Assembly (NCBI GenBank): GCA_964581385.1
Contig: CAZOOK010000024.1
Coordinates: forward strand, 1-64,000
Reading direction: 5' to 3'
DNA length: 64,000 bases
DNA from: CAZOOK01 sp964581385
GTDB taxonomy: Bacteria; Pseudomonadota; Gammaproteobacteria; Nevskiales; Nevskiaceae
Shown here: piece by piece, positions 8,371-16,555 of the stretch
How the letters are laid out: every line of letters begins with the position of its first letter
How positions within the stretch are numbered: the stretch's first letter is position 1
Notes under the pieces: generated by a model
Databases searched by the model: none
What the model was told of the DNA's origin: nothing
The model's input: only the letters and a program-made list of their open reading frames with translations
Translations under genes and position numbers: made by a program

Positions 8371-9795
8371 ATGACTGCATACACCCATGTCGCGCTGACG
8401 CGCGAACTTCCCGGCGATCTCGACACACCCGTCGGCGCCTATCTCAAGCTCGGCAATCGCCCGTATTCGTTCCTGCTCGAATCGATGCAGGGCGGCGAGC
8501 GTTGGGGCCGGTACTCGTTCATCGGTCTGCCCTGCCGCGAAATCGTGCGCGTGCGCGGCAGAAATATTGAGCGTCTAGTCGACGGTGCTGTCGTCGAAAC
8601 CGCCGCCGCCGCCAATCCACTACCCTGGATCAAGGACTACGCCGCACGTTTCAGCGTGCGCGAGGCGCCGGGACTGCCGCGTTTCACCGGCGGCCTGGTC
8701 GGTTATTTCGGCTATGACTGCGTGCGCTACTTCGAGCCACGCATCAACCGCCCGCATCCGGACCCGATCGGTACGCCGGACGTGCTGTTGATGCGGGCCG
8801 ACGAGCTCGTCGTGTTCGACGCAGTGCGCGCGACGCTGACGCTGATCGTACATGCGCAAACGGACAACGCTGCAGACCTGGCACGCGCAACTAAACGTCT
8901 CGATGAAATCGAGGCGCAACTCGCGGCGCCGCTCACAGCGCCGCGGCCGACGCCACAACATCGCATCAAGCCTGACGATTTCATATCGGGTTTCACGCCG
9001 CAGACCTACGCGCAGGCTATCGCGCGCATCAAGGATTACATCGCTGCCGGCGACGCCATGCAGGTGGTGCCGTCGCAGCGGCTGACCGCGCAGTTCGATG
9101 GCGACCCGGTCGCGCTGTACCGCGCGCTGCGGCGGTTGAACCCCTCGCCGTATCTGTACTGCATGCACCTTGGCGATCACCAGGTCGTCGGCTCATCCCC
9201 GGAAATTCTGGTACGTGTCGAAGACGGCGAAATGACGGTGCGACCGATCGCCGGCACGCGCCGCCGCGGTGGTACGCCGGAAGAGGATCGCGCGCTGGAA
9301 CAGGAGCTGCTCGCGGATCCGAAAGAACTCGCCGAGCACCTGATGCTGATCGATCTCGGTCGCAACGACGTCGGCCGCGTCGCACAGACCGGCACGGTGC
9401 GGCTCACCGAGAAGATGATCGTGGAGCGCTACAGTCACGTCATGCACATCGTCTCCAACGTCGGCGGCAAGCTGAAGCCGGGGCTGCACGCGCTCGATGC
9501 GCTGGCTGCCGCGTTTCCCGCCGGCACGCTGTCCGGCGCGCCGAAAGTACGCGCGATGGAAATCATCGACGAGCTGGAGCCGGTCAAGCGCGGCGTCTAT
9601 GGCGGCGCGGTTGGCTATCTTGCCTGGTCCGGCAACATGGACATGGCGATCGCGATCCGTACCGCAGTCATCAAGGATGGCAAGCTCTACGTGCAGGCCG
9701 GCGGCGGCATCGTCGCCGACTCCGACGCCAAGTCCGAATGGGAAGAAACCATGAACAAGGCGCGCGCAATGATTCGCGCCGCGGCTGCGTTGTGA
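8371..9795 (+). CDS. trpE: Anthranilate synthase component I
   Basis: A 474-residue chorismate-utilising enzyme that makes anthranilate from chorismate with ammonia supplied by TrpG. The N-terminal half holds the Trp-binding region (feedback site LLESMQGGERWGRYSFIG). The C-terminal catalytic domain carries VGSSPEILVRVEDGEMTVRPIAGTR-type sequence, the ERYSHVMHIVSNVGG strand, AFPAGTLSGAPKVRAMEIIDELE, and a closing GGGIVADSD. It leads the trpE-G-D-C operon, 10 bases before trpG, and is probably controlled by the leader peptide upstream. Confidence 0.98.
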   Translation: MTAYTHVALTRELPGDLDTPVGAYLKLGNRPYSFLLESMQGGERWGRYSFIGLPCREIVRVRGRNIERLVDGAVVETAAAANPLPWIKDYAARFSVREAPGLPRFTGGLVGYFGYDCVRYFEPRINRPHPDPIGTPDVLLMRADELVVFDAVRATLTLIVHAQTDNAADLARATKRLDEIEAQLAAPLTAPRPTPQHRIKPDDFISGFTPQTYAQAIARIKDYIAAGDAMQVVPSQRLTAQFDGDPVALYRALRRLNPSPYLYCMHLGDHQVVGSSPEILVRVEDGEMTVRPIAGTRRRGGTPEEDRALEQELLADPKELAEHLMLIDLGRNDVGRVAQTGTVRLTEKMIVERYSHVMHIVSNVGGKLKPGLHALDALAAAFPAGTLSGAPKVRAMEIIDELEPVKRGVYGGAVGYLAWSGNMDMAIAIRTAVIKDGKLYVQAGGGIVADSDAKSEWEETMNKARAMIRAAAAL

Positions 9796-9805
9796 GGGCA
9801 CGGCC

Positions 9806-10387
9806 ATGATCGTCATGATCGATAACTATGACTCCTTCACCTACAACCTCGTGCAGTACTTTGGCGAACTGGGTGCGGACGTGCGCGTGTATCGCAACGA
9901 CGCGATCACCGTCGATGAAGTCGAAAAGCTGGCGCCGAGCCACATCGTGCTGTCGCCGGGCCCATGCACGCCAAATGAAGCCGGCATCTGTCTCGAACTC
10001 ATCGACCGGCTCAAGGGCCGCTTTCCGATCCTCGGTGTGTGCCTCGGCCATCAGGCGATCGGCCAGGCGTTCGGCGGCAAGGTGGTGCGTGCGCGACAGG
10101 TCATGCACGGCAAGACCAGTCTCATTTATCACCGCCAGGAGAGTGTGTTCTTCAGCTTGCCTTCGCCGCTGACAGCGACGCGCTATCACTCGCTGATCGT
10201 TGAGCGCGAATCGCTGCCGCCGGAATTCGGAATCACCGCCTGGACCCAGCGCGATGACGGTTCGATCGATGAAATCATGGGGCTTCAGCACAAATCATTG
10301 CCGATCGAGGGCGTGCAATTCCATCCGGAATCGATTCTCACCGAGCACGGTCACGCGATGCTGAAGAATTTTCTGGAAGCGCACTAG
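9806..10387 (+). CDS. trpG: Anthranilate synthase component II (glutamine amidotransferase)
   Basis: A 193-residue class I glutamine amidotransferase that supplies ammonia to TrpE. The nucleophile Cys79 is in GVCLGHQAIGQ, and the His/Glu of the triad are in GVQFHPESILTEHG near the C-terminus; the oxyanion strand LSPGPCTPNEAG is present. Proteins of this type often serve also as PabA for folate synthesis. Its TAG stop shares a base with the GTG start of trpD, so translation of the two is coupled. Confidence 0.97.
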   Translation: MIVMIDNYDSFTYNLVQYFGELGADVRVYRNDAITVDEVEKLAPSHIVLSPGPCTPNEAGICLELIDRLKGRFPILGVCLGHQAIGQAFGGKVVRARQVMHGKTSLIYHRQESVFFSLPSPLTATRYHSLIVERESLPPEFGITAWTQRDDGSIDEIMGLQHKSLPIEGVQFHPESILTEHGHAMLKNFLEAH

Positions 10388-11421
10388 TGTCGATCACACC
10401 GCAACAGGCACTCGCACGCGTCATCGACCACCGCGAGATCTTCCACGACGAGATGGTGGATCTGATGCGGCAGATCATGCGCGGCGAAGTGTCGGCGCCG
10501 CTGATCGCGGGGTTGCTGACTGGGCTACGCGTGAAGAAGGAAACGATCGGCGAGATCGCGGCGGCGGCGCAAGTGATGCGCGAGTTCGCGCGCAAAGTCG
10601 ACGGCGTTGCGTATCCAAACTTGATCGATATCGTCGGTACCGGTGGCGATGGTTCGCACACATTCAATATCTCGACCTGTTCGATGTTCGTTGCCGCCGC
10701 GTGTGGTGCGCGCGTGGCCAAGCACGGCAATCGCGGCGTGTCGTCGAATTCCGGCAGCGCCGACGTGCTGGAAGCGCTCGGTGCCGCCATCGAATTGCCG
10801 CCGGATGCGGTCGCGCGCTGTATCGCGGACACCGGTATCGGCTTCATGTACGCACCGCTGCATCATCCGGCGATGAAGGCGGTTGCGCCGGTGCGCCGCG
10901 AACTCGGCGTGCGCACGATCTTCAATATCCTCGGACCGCTCACCAATCCGGCGTCTGCACCCAATGTGCTGATGGGCGTATTCCATCCGGACCTCGTTGG
11001 CATCCAGGTGCGCGTGCTGCAGCGCCTAGGCACGCAGCGCGCGCTGGTGGTCTGGGGCAAGGACGGTATGGACGAGATCACGCTCGGCGGCGCCACGCTG
11101 GTCGGCGAGCTGCGCGATGGCCAGGTGCGCGAATACGAAATCCATCCCGAGGATTACGGCTTGGCGATGTCCGCCAGCCGCAACCTGCGTGTCGCCGACG
11201 CGGAACAATCGAAAGCGCGTGTGCTGGAAGTGCTGGATGCCCAACAGGGGCCAGCGCTGGATATTGTCTGCCTCAACGCCGGCGCGGCACTGTTCGTGGC
11301 CGGCGTGGTGCCGTCGATTGCCGACGGCGTGGAGCGCGCGCGCGCTGCGATCGCGAGCGGGCGCGGGCGGACGAAGTTGGATGATTTTCTCATTGCCACC
11401 CAGCGGCTGGCTCCAGCGTAG
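10387..11421 (+). CDS. trpD: Anthranilate phosphoribosyltransferase
   Basis: A 344-residue enzyme that adds phosphoribose from PRPP to anthranilate. The start is GTG at 10387, overlapping the trpG stop by one base. Signature segments are DIVGTGGDGSHTFNIST (PRPP loop), AKHGNRGVSSNSGSADVLEALG, the GFMYAPLHHPAMKAVAPVRRELG anthranilate site and TIFNILGPLTNP. Full length for the family. Third gene of the operon, 8 bases before trpC. Confidence 0.98.
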   Translation: MSITPQQALARVIDHREIFHDEMVDLMRQIMRGEVSAPLIAGLLTGLRVKKETIGEIAAAAQVMREFARKVDGVAYPNLIDIVGTGGDGSHTFNISTCSMFVAAACGARVAKHGNRGVSSNSGSADVLEALGAAIELPPDAVARCIADTGIGFMYAPLHHPAMKAVAPVRRELGVRTIFNILGPLTNPASAPNVLMGVFHPDLVGIQVRVLQRLGTQRALVVWGKDGMDEITLGGATLVGELRDGQVREYEIHPEDYGLAMSASRNLRVADAEQSKARVLEVLDAQQGPALDIVCLNAGAALFVAGVVPSIADGVERARAAIASGRGRTKLDDFLIATQRLAPA

Positions 11422-11429
11422 GGTATTCC

Positions 11430-12236
11430 ATGGCCGCCGACATCCTCGAAAAAATCCTTGCAGTAAAGCATGACGAAATTGCGTGTCTGCGTACACGTTT
11501 TTCACCAGCGGCATTGCGCGATCAGGCCACGGCCGCCGGTGCGCCGCGCGGTTTTACCGATGCCTTACGCCGCACGGTCGGCGGCGGCAACGCCGCCGTT
11601 ATCGCCGAGATCAAGAAAGCCTCCCCGAGCAAGGGGCTGATCCGCGCTGATTTCGATCCGCAGTGGATTGCGCGCGAATATGAATCCGGCGGCGCGGCGT
11701 GCTTGTCGGTGCTGACCGACGAGCAGTTTTTCCAGGGCGCGAACGACTATCTGATCGCCGCGCGCGCGGCCTGCACATTGCCGGTGATCCGCAAGGATTT
11801 TCTGATCGACCCGCTGCAGATTATTGAGGCACGCGCGATCGGTGCCGACTGCGTGTTGCTGATCGCCGCGGCGCTATCGGTGACGCAGCTGAGCGAGCTG
11901 GCGGTCTGCGCCTGGGAACTGGGCCTGGACGTGCTCGTCGAAATTCACGACAACGGCGAACTGGAAGATGTCGTGCGCAGCGGTGTCCTGCCGCGCGCGC
12001 TGCTCGGCATCAACAATCGCAATCTGCGCACCTTCGAGACGAAACTGGCGACGACACTCGATTTGCTGCCGGCATTGCCAGCCGGCTGCGAAGTCGTCAC
12101 TGAAAGTGGCATCGCAACTGTGACGGACGTCACACTTCTGCGCACTGCAGGCGTGCACCGCTTCCTGATCGGCGAGTCGCTGATGCGGCAGGCGCACCCG
12201 GGCGCGGCGCTAAGGCGGCTGATGGGGAACGAATAG
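11430..12236 (+). CDS. trpC: Indole-3-glycerol phosphate synthase
   Basis: A 268-residue TIM-barrel enzyme closing the indole ring of CdRP. It contains AEIKKASPSKGLIRADFDP (catalytic Lys), the LSVLTDEQFFQG strand, VIRKDFLIDPLQI, LGINNRNLRTFETKL and ESGIATVTDV. It is monofunctional, with no TrpF fusion, and trpF, trpB and trpA are not in the window, as in pseudomonads where they lie elsewhere. The 3' end overlaps the convergent crp gene by 27 bases. Confidence 0.98.
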   Translation: MAADILEKILAVKHDEIACLRTRFSPAALRDQATAAGAPRGFTDALRRTVGGGNAAVIAEIKKASPSKGLIRADFDPQWIAREYESGGAACLSVLTDEQFFQGANDYLIAARAACTLPVIRKDFLIDPLQIIEARAIGADCVLLIAAALSVTQLSELAVCAWELGLDVLVEIHDNGELEDVVRSGVLPRALLGINNRNLRTFETKLATTLDLLPALPAGCEVVTESGIATVTDVTLLRTAGVHRFLIGESLMRQAHPGAALRRLMGNE

Positions 12237-12869
12237 TTTCTCGCCGTCACCGTATACCAGCACGCTACGCCCCTGGCAGGTGATCACGCCGTCATCTTCG
12301 AGACGCTTGAGCACGCGGCCGGCCATTTCGCGCGAACAGCCGACGATGCGCGCCAGTTCCTGGCGGCTGACACGGACGGTGGTGCCGCGCGGAGACGTCT
12401 TTGAGTCCGGCATGCGCATCAGACGATGCAGGGCGTGGGAGACGCGGCCGGCGACGTCGAGAAACGCGAGGTCGCTGAGACGCCGGCTGGTTTCGCGCAG
12501 ACGCATGGCGAGCTGCCCGGCGACGTCGAACATGATCTCCGGATACTCATTATTGAAGGCGCGGAAGGCGAGATAGCCCATTTCCGCAAGCAGCGTGGCC
12601 GTGCGGGAACGCACGCCGGCGGTGCGGGTTTTCTGGTCCGGAAACAGGCACATTTCACCAAAAAAATCGCCCGGACTCAGATAGGCAAGGACGATCTCGC
12701 GACCGTCGGTGTCTTCGATAACGACGCTGACCGACCCTTCCAGAATGAGATAAAGCGCATTCGGTTCGTCGCCAGCACGCACGATAGCGTATTTGGGTCC
12801 CAATGTGCGCTTATGCGCCCGCGCTATGAAAGCCTGCAAGGCGGGACTGTTCAGGTCAGCCTTTCCCAT
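12210..12869 (-). CDS. crp: Crp/Vfr-family cAMP receptor protein
   Basis: A 219-residue transcription regulator. Residues ~15-115 form a cyclic-nucleotide-binding domain with GSVSVVIEDTDGREIVLAYLSPGDFFGE and the following phosphate-binding TRTAGVR stretch. A long dimer helix follows, then a C-terminal winged helix with VSRQELARIVGCSREMAGRVLKRLE, nearly identical to the recognition region of Crp, Vfr and Xanthomonas Clp. Its position beside trpC and divergent from an OsmC gene is the same as vfr in Pseudomonas, supporting orthology. Whether the ligand is cAMP or, as for Clp, c-di-GMP cannot be told here. Confidence 0.9.
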   Translation of the reverse strand: MGKADLNSPALQAFIARAHKRTLGPKYAIVRAGDEPNALYLILEGSVSVVIEDTDGREIVLAYLSPGDFFGEMCLFPDQKTRTAGVRSRTATLLAEMGYLAFRAFNNEYPEIMFDVAGQLAMRLRETSRRLSDLAFLDVAGRVSHALHRLMRMPDSKTSPRGTTVRVSRQELARIVGCSREMAGRVLKRLEDDGVITCQGRSVLVYGDGEKLFVPHQPP

Positions 12870-12960
12870 TCACCCATTCCCATAGATTTCATAGTTATCT
12901 TACGACCCCATATTATCCTTGCGGGCGAGATCGCGCAGCCCGTCCGGTAAAGGAGAAGAA

Positions 12961-13377
12961 ATGAAAGCAAAAGTGCAGTGGATTGAAAATGCCCAGTTTG
13001 TTGGAGAAACCGGCACCGGGCACAGTATTGTCATCGATGGGCCCGAAGAGATTGGCGGCCGCAACCTCGGGCCGCGGCCGATGGAATTGATGCTTCTCAG
13101 CGTCGGTTCGTGCTCAGCGGTCGATATCGTCCATATTCTTAAAAAGGCGCGTCAGCCGGTGTCGGGTTGCGTAGTCGAAGTCAGTGGCGCGCGCGCCGAG
13201 ACCGATCCGAAGGTGTTCACGGCGATTCACCTGCATTTCATCGTCAGTGGTAACGGTCTGGGGAGCAACCACGTCGAGCGGGCGGTCAAGCTTTCAGCTG
13301 AAAAGTACTGCTCGGCGTCGATTATGCTGAGCAAGGCGGCGCGGATCACCCATGATTTTGAGATTCGTGGAACCTGA
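12961..13377 (+). CDS. OsmC family protein
   Basis: A 138-residue protein of the OsmC/Ohr fold, thiol-dependent peroxidases. The ATG at 12961 follows a strong ribosome site (AAAGGAGAAG) and was chosen over an upstream in-frame start. Segments PMELMLLSVGSCSAVDIVHILKKAR and AEKYCSASIMLSKAA carry the two conserved Cys of the family. The closest pattern is the YhfA-like subgroup, encoded divergently from crp/vfr in E. coli and Pseudomonas; the same arrangement is seen here. Confidence 0.93.
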   Translation: MKAKVQWIENAQFVGETGTGHSIVIDGPEEIGGRNLGPRPMELMLLSVGSCSAVDIVHILKKARQPVSGCVVEVSGARAETDPKVFTAIHLHFIVSGNGLGSNHVERAVKLSAEKYCSASIMLSKAARITHDFEIRGT

Positions 13378-13532
13378 TCTGAAAACTGATCCGGGCCAAG
13401 CTTTATAATTCCAGCGGTAACACTTGGTCGCGTAAGTAGCCCGCGTGCTGAAAACCGCAACGCTTGCTCTTTACCCTAACGGGGTTGATGGCTGCATACG
13501 CTGAAAACTCGGCTGATTTTTGGAGATTCACG

Positions 13533-14435
13533 ATGTCCGACGCCACCGCGATCAATCAGGCTGATTGGGCCATGCGCAACTGGTCGGGCCCCGAACCCGG
13601 CAAGGTCAAACTCGGGTCGGAGCAACACAAGCGGCTGTTTTGTCAGATGCTGCTCGACACGCACAACCCGTATAAACCGGCCGTCATCGAATGGCCGAAA
13701 TTGACGCCGGACGCGATGAAGCGCGTGGCTTCTCTACCGATCTGGGACATCGCGGTTCAGACCGAAGGACGCGCGTCGATCCGTGTGAAAACCTTCGCCG
13801 AACGCGTGGGCGATCCGCTGCTGCGGCAGGCGCTCGACATGGACGCAGGCGAGGAAGCACGCCACAAGATCGTGCTCAGCAAACTCGTCCAAGCCTATGA
13901 CATCGGCCTGGAGCCCGAACCCAGCTACGATGCGCCGAAGGATGTGGAGTGGGCTTGGCTCGTCACCGGCTACAGCGAGTGCATCGACAGCTTCTTCGCG
14001 TTCGGGCTGTTCGATGTGGCGAAACGTTCGGGTTATTTCCCAGCCGAGCTGGTCGAAACGTTCGAACCCGTGATGCAGGAAGAGGCGCGACACATCATCT
14101 TCTTCGTCAACTGGGCGGCGTGGTATCGCCGCAATCTGCCGCTGTGGCGGCGTCCGCTGTTTTTCCTGCGCACGCTGGCCGTATGGGTCTTCCTGTTCTG
14201 GGAGCGCATCGGCATCGCGCGCGGCGTCGACAAGGAGGGCGTCATGCAGGATGCCAACTTTGCCGTCACGGGCAGCGAGCATATTGGTATCGATATCACC
14301 GCCGGCGAGTTGTTCAATGTTTGCCTCGCGGAGAACGATCGCCGCATGGTCGGTTACGACCAGCGCCTGCTGCGGCCCGACGTGATGCCGAGCATGATCC
14401 GTTTCCTATTGCGCTTTCTGCCAAAAAAAAAATAA
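13533..14435 (+). CDS. Ferritin-like diiron protein with a membrane segment
   Basis: A 300-residue protein starting at ATG 13533 (MSDATAINQ). It has a ferritin-like pattern of metal ligands in four helices: Glu in QTEGRAS, EEARH in MDAGEEARHKIVL, Glu in GYSECIDSFFAFGL, and EEARH again in MQEEARHIIFF. A hydrophobic helix (PLFFLRTLAVWVFLFWERIG) near residue 210-230 suggests membrane association. It ends in a Lys run encoded by an A tract (nine A's at 14424-14432). Related proteins are annotated only as ferritin-like; an oxidase, hydroxylase or desaturase-like activity is possible. Confidence 0.75.
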   Translation: MSDATAINQADWAMRNWSGPEPGKVKLGSEQHKRLFCQMLLDTHNPYKPAVIEWPKLTPDAMKRVASLPIWDIAVQTEGRASIRVKTFAERVGDPLLRQALDMDAGEEARHKIVLSKLVQAYDIGLEPEPSYDAPKDVEWAWLVTGYSECIDSFFAFGLFDVAKRSGYFPAELVETFEPVMQEEARHIIFFVNWAAWYRRNLPLWRRPLFFLRTLAVWVFLFWERIGIARGVDKEGVMQDANFAVTGSEHIGIDITAGELFNVCLAENDRRMVGYDQRLLRPDVMPSMIRFLLRFLPKKK

Positions 14436-14461
14436 GGGCCCTATAAAAGCCTTTGGGTCCG

Positions 14462-14905
14462 TCATCCGGCGCGCCGCCGCAGCCATTTCGCGCCTTCGCC
14501 GACGGCCAGCGCAAAGAACAGCACGAACAGCCACAGCGCCGGCAGTGACGCGAAGAATTTCACATCGCGGCCGTCGCGGATCGCCAGGACCAGAAATAGC
14601 GTGGCGAGAAACGACGTCAGCACGATCGCCTCGGCGAGATAGACCCGTTCCCTGATCCAGTACACGAACGGCGCCGCGAGAGCCGTCGCGAATGTCAGCG
14701 CGAAGATCACGTCCGAAAACAGGATGACGCTGGGGCCTTTGAGGTGCAGATCCTCGTAGACGAAAGCGAATACTTGGTAGCTGCCGAACTCGGACCACCA
14801 CGTAAATGGAATCGGCCACAGCGTACCAACGAGCGCGCTGATGCCGACGAGTGTCGCGATCCGGCGTGCGGAGATTGGTGTCGTGCCCGTCTTGGCGCGG
14901 TTCAA
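14462..14905 (-). CDS. Small multi-pass membrane protein
   Basis: A 147-residue protein if translation begins at TTG 14905. That start overlaps the stop of the upstream DUF3096 gene by 4 bases (TTGA), a typical coupled junction, while longer starts would run through that gene. About four membrane helices are visible: residues ~15-40 (ATLVGISALVGTLWPIPFTWW), ~60-85, ~90-110 and ~120-140, ending in a basic KWLRRRAG tail. I recognise no family. It probably belongs to one unit with DUF3096. Confidence 0.65.
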   Translation of the reverse strand: MNRAKTGTTPISARRIATLVGISALVGTLWPIPFTWWSEFGSYQVFAFVYEDLHLKGPSVILFSDVIFALTFATALAAPFVYWIRERVYLAEAIVLTSFLATLFLVLAIRDGRDVKFFASLPALWLFVLFFALAVGEGAKWLRRRAG

Positions 14906-15045
14906 TGAATCAATCCGCCCGGCCCGAACACCCCGAGCAAGATCAGATAGATCGCCACAATGTAGTTGAGCAACTTCGGCTGCACGATGATCAGCACGCC
15001 GGCAAGGATCGACAGAATCGGCCACAGATGAAGATGCAAAGTCAT
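14902..15045 (-). CDS. DUF3096 small membrane protein
   Basis: A 47-residue protein with two hydrophobic helices split by QPKLLNYIVAIYLILLG, the pattern of the tiny DUF3096 membrane family. The start MTLHLHLWPILSILAG at 15045 is the natural one, because longer frames add a non-hydrophobic extension that runs into the acvB 3' end. It lies 13 bases after the acvB stop, on the same strand, so it may be the third gene of the mprF–acvB unit. Function unknown. Confidence 0.75.
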   Translation of the reverse strand: MTLHLHLWPILSILAGVLIIVQPKLLNYIVAIYLILLGVFGPGGLIH

Positions 15046-15058
15046 TACGTTTTGTCCT

Positions 15059-16555
15059 TCAGGGGTGTGCGGCGGCAAGAATTTCCTCTGCCAGCCGGTC
15101 ATAGTCGCCACCGAAGTGGTGACCGCCGCTGAGTTTCACTACTTTGACCGCGGTCGGATCGAGCTTCGGGCAGATGGTGTCGTCTTCCTGCGCGCCGTAA
15201 ATACACAGCAGCGGTGTACCGGAGATTTTCTTCACCTCAGGGAGTGTCGGCAAGCCGGCGTTGCTGTCGGACTGCACCCAGTTGGCGAGATGGAATTCGA
15301 ATGCGGCGTGCTCCGACAATCCCATCACCGCGCCCAGCGCGATTTGCGCGCGGGTTGCCTGCGGCAGCCGGTTGAGAATGAACGGCAGCACATCCGCACC
15401 CTGCGAATAGCCGATGAGCAGTGCACGCTTCTTGCCCCAATGCGCAAGGTAGTAGCGGATCAGTTTGTCGACGTCTGCGGCGGCTCCGTCGGGCGTGCGC
15501 GGCGTCCAGTAGTAGCGCAGCGAATCGAGTCCGACGACCGGGATTCCTTGGTCTGCAAGTGCGTGCGCGATGTCCTGATCGAGACCGGCCCAGCCGCCGT
15601 CGCCGCTCATGAGAACGCCGAATAGATCGCTTCGCGCGTGACCGCCGCTGGCAGGCACTTCGACGACCGGCAAATTGCCGAGTTCGGCCGGCGGCGGTGG
15701 CGGCGCTTCCTTTTCCTCGGACGCGGCAAGCTTCGTGAACGCGGCCTGGAACTGCGGCAGCCAGTGCGGCGGCACCGAATAGCCGTGACCCACCTTCGGC
15801 AGCATCACCACCTCGGCGCCGGGCACGCGCGCAACGAACTGCTGCGTGCTGGCGGGTGAACAGACCTGGTCGATCTCACCCTGCAATGCGATCCACGGAC
15901 TCTCCAGTGTTTTCGTCGGCAGGAAGTTCACGCCCTTGCCATCGGGACGCTTCTCGAATTCGATGCCGGAACCTTTGCACATCGGTTTGTGCAATTGGAG
16001 GTCGGGGCAGAAGCCAAGCGATAGCGCGCCCGCGAAAGTGCCTTTCGGCGCTTGCACGAGGTTCGCGTACGCGAAAGTGGCGCCGGACGAGTACCCGACG
16101 ATGATTGGCTTGAGGTAATCCGGCAAGTGGTAATAGGCCTGTACGAAGTGGCTTAGATTTTCGAGATCACCATCCGGAAATGCGCATTCGCCGCCGTCCT
16201 TGTCGAAATCGGCAAGCAATTTCGGCGTGTTGATGCCGGCCACCATCGCCCCTTGATTGACCAGTGCCTGCGCCATGTCGATGACACCGAGATTCCAGCC
16301 ACCGTCGCCGGACAGGAACAGCACGAAGCTTTTGGGAGTCCCCTCGGGCCGATACACGACGATGTCGCTGAACCGGCCGTGGCTCAGATGCTGGGCATTC
16401 TTCGCTTCTTCGGCCGGCACGGCTTCTTGTACCTGGAGGACCGCCGGCTTCGAGGGCGGAATCCGCGTGCTCTTTGTCGTGCTGCCGGCGGCACTGATGC
16501 TGAACGAGCCGATCAGGATCATTCCCAACGCGAGTGCCCAAGCTCTGAATTTCAT
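15059..16555 (-). CDS. acvB: AcvB/VirJ-type lysyl-phosphatidylglycerol hydrolase
   Basis: A 498-residue exported protein with signal peptide (MKFRAWALALGMILIGSFSISAA). It has two tandem VirJ-like alpha/beta-hydrolase halves: the first with VLFLSGDGGWNLGVID and VGYSSGATFAYANL, the second with GVLMSGDGGWAGLDQD and LIGYSQGADVLPFIL plus a C-terminal GGHHFGGDY His segment. The second half keeps the Ser nucleophile (GYSQG), Asp and His. In Agrobacterium, AcvB hydrolyses lysyl-phosphatidylglycerol and is encoded with lpiA. Here the ATG overlaps the mprF stop by one base, giving the same synthase-hydrolase pairing. Confidence 0.9.
   Translation of the reverse strand: MKFRAWALALGMILIGSFSISAAGSTTKSTRIPPSKPAVLQVQEAVPAEEAKNAQHLSHGRFSDIVVYRPEGTPKSFVLFLSGDGGWNLGVIDMAQALVNQGAMVAGINTPKLLADFDKDGGECAFPDGDLENLSHFVQAYYHLPDYLKPIIVGYSSGATFAYANLVQAPKGTFAGALSLGFCPDLQLHKPMCKGSGIEFEKRPDGKGVNFLPTKTLESPWIALQGEIDQVCSPASTQQFVARVPGAEVVMLPKVGHGYSVPPHWLPQFQAAFTKLAASEEKEAPPPPPAELGNLPVVEVPASGGHARSDLFGVLMSGDGGWAGLDQDIAHALADQGIPVVGLDSLRYYWTPRTPDGAAADVDKLIRYYLAHWGKKRALLIGYSQGADVLPFILNRLPQATRAQIALGAVMGLSEHAAFEFHLANWVQSDSNAGLPTLPEVKKISGTPLLCIYGAQEDDTICPKLDPTAVKVVKLSGGHHFGGDYDRLAEEILAAAHP

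Noticed and set aside
8108..8374. 88-codon frame across the rpe end and the trp leader
   Set aside because: It overlaps the rpe end and is in another frame than the clear leader peptide; it has no coding features.
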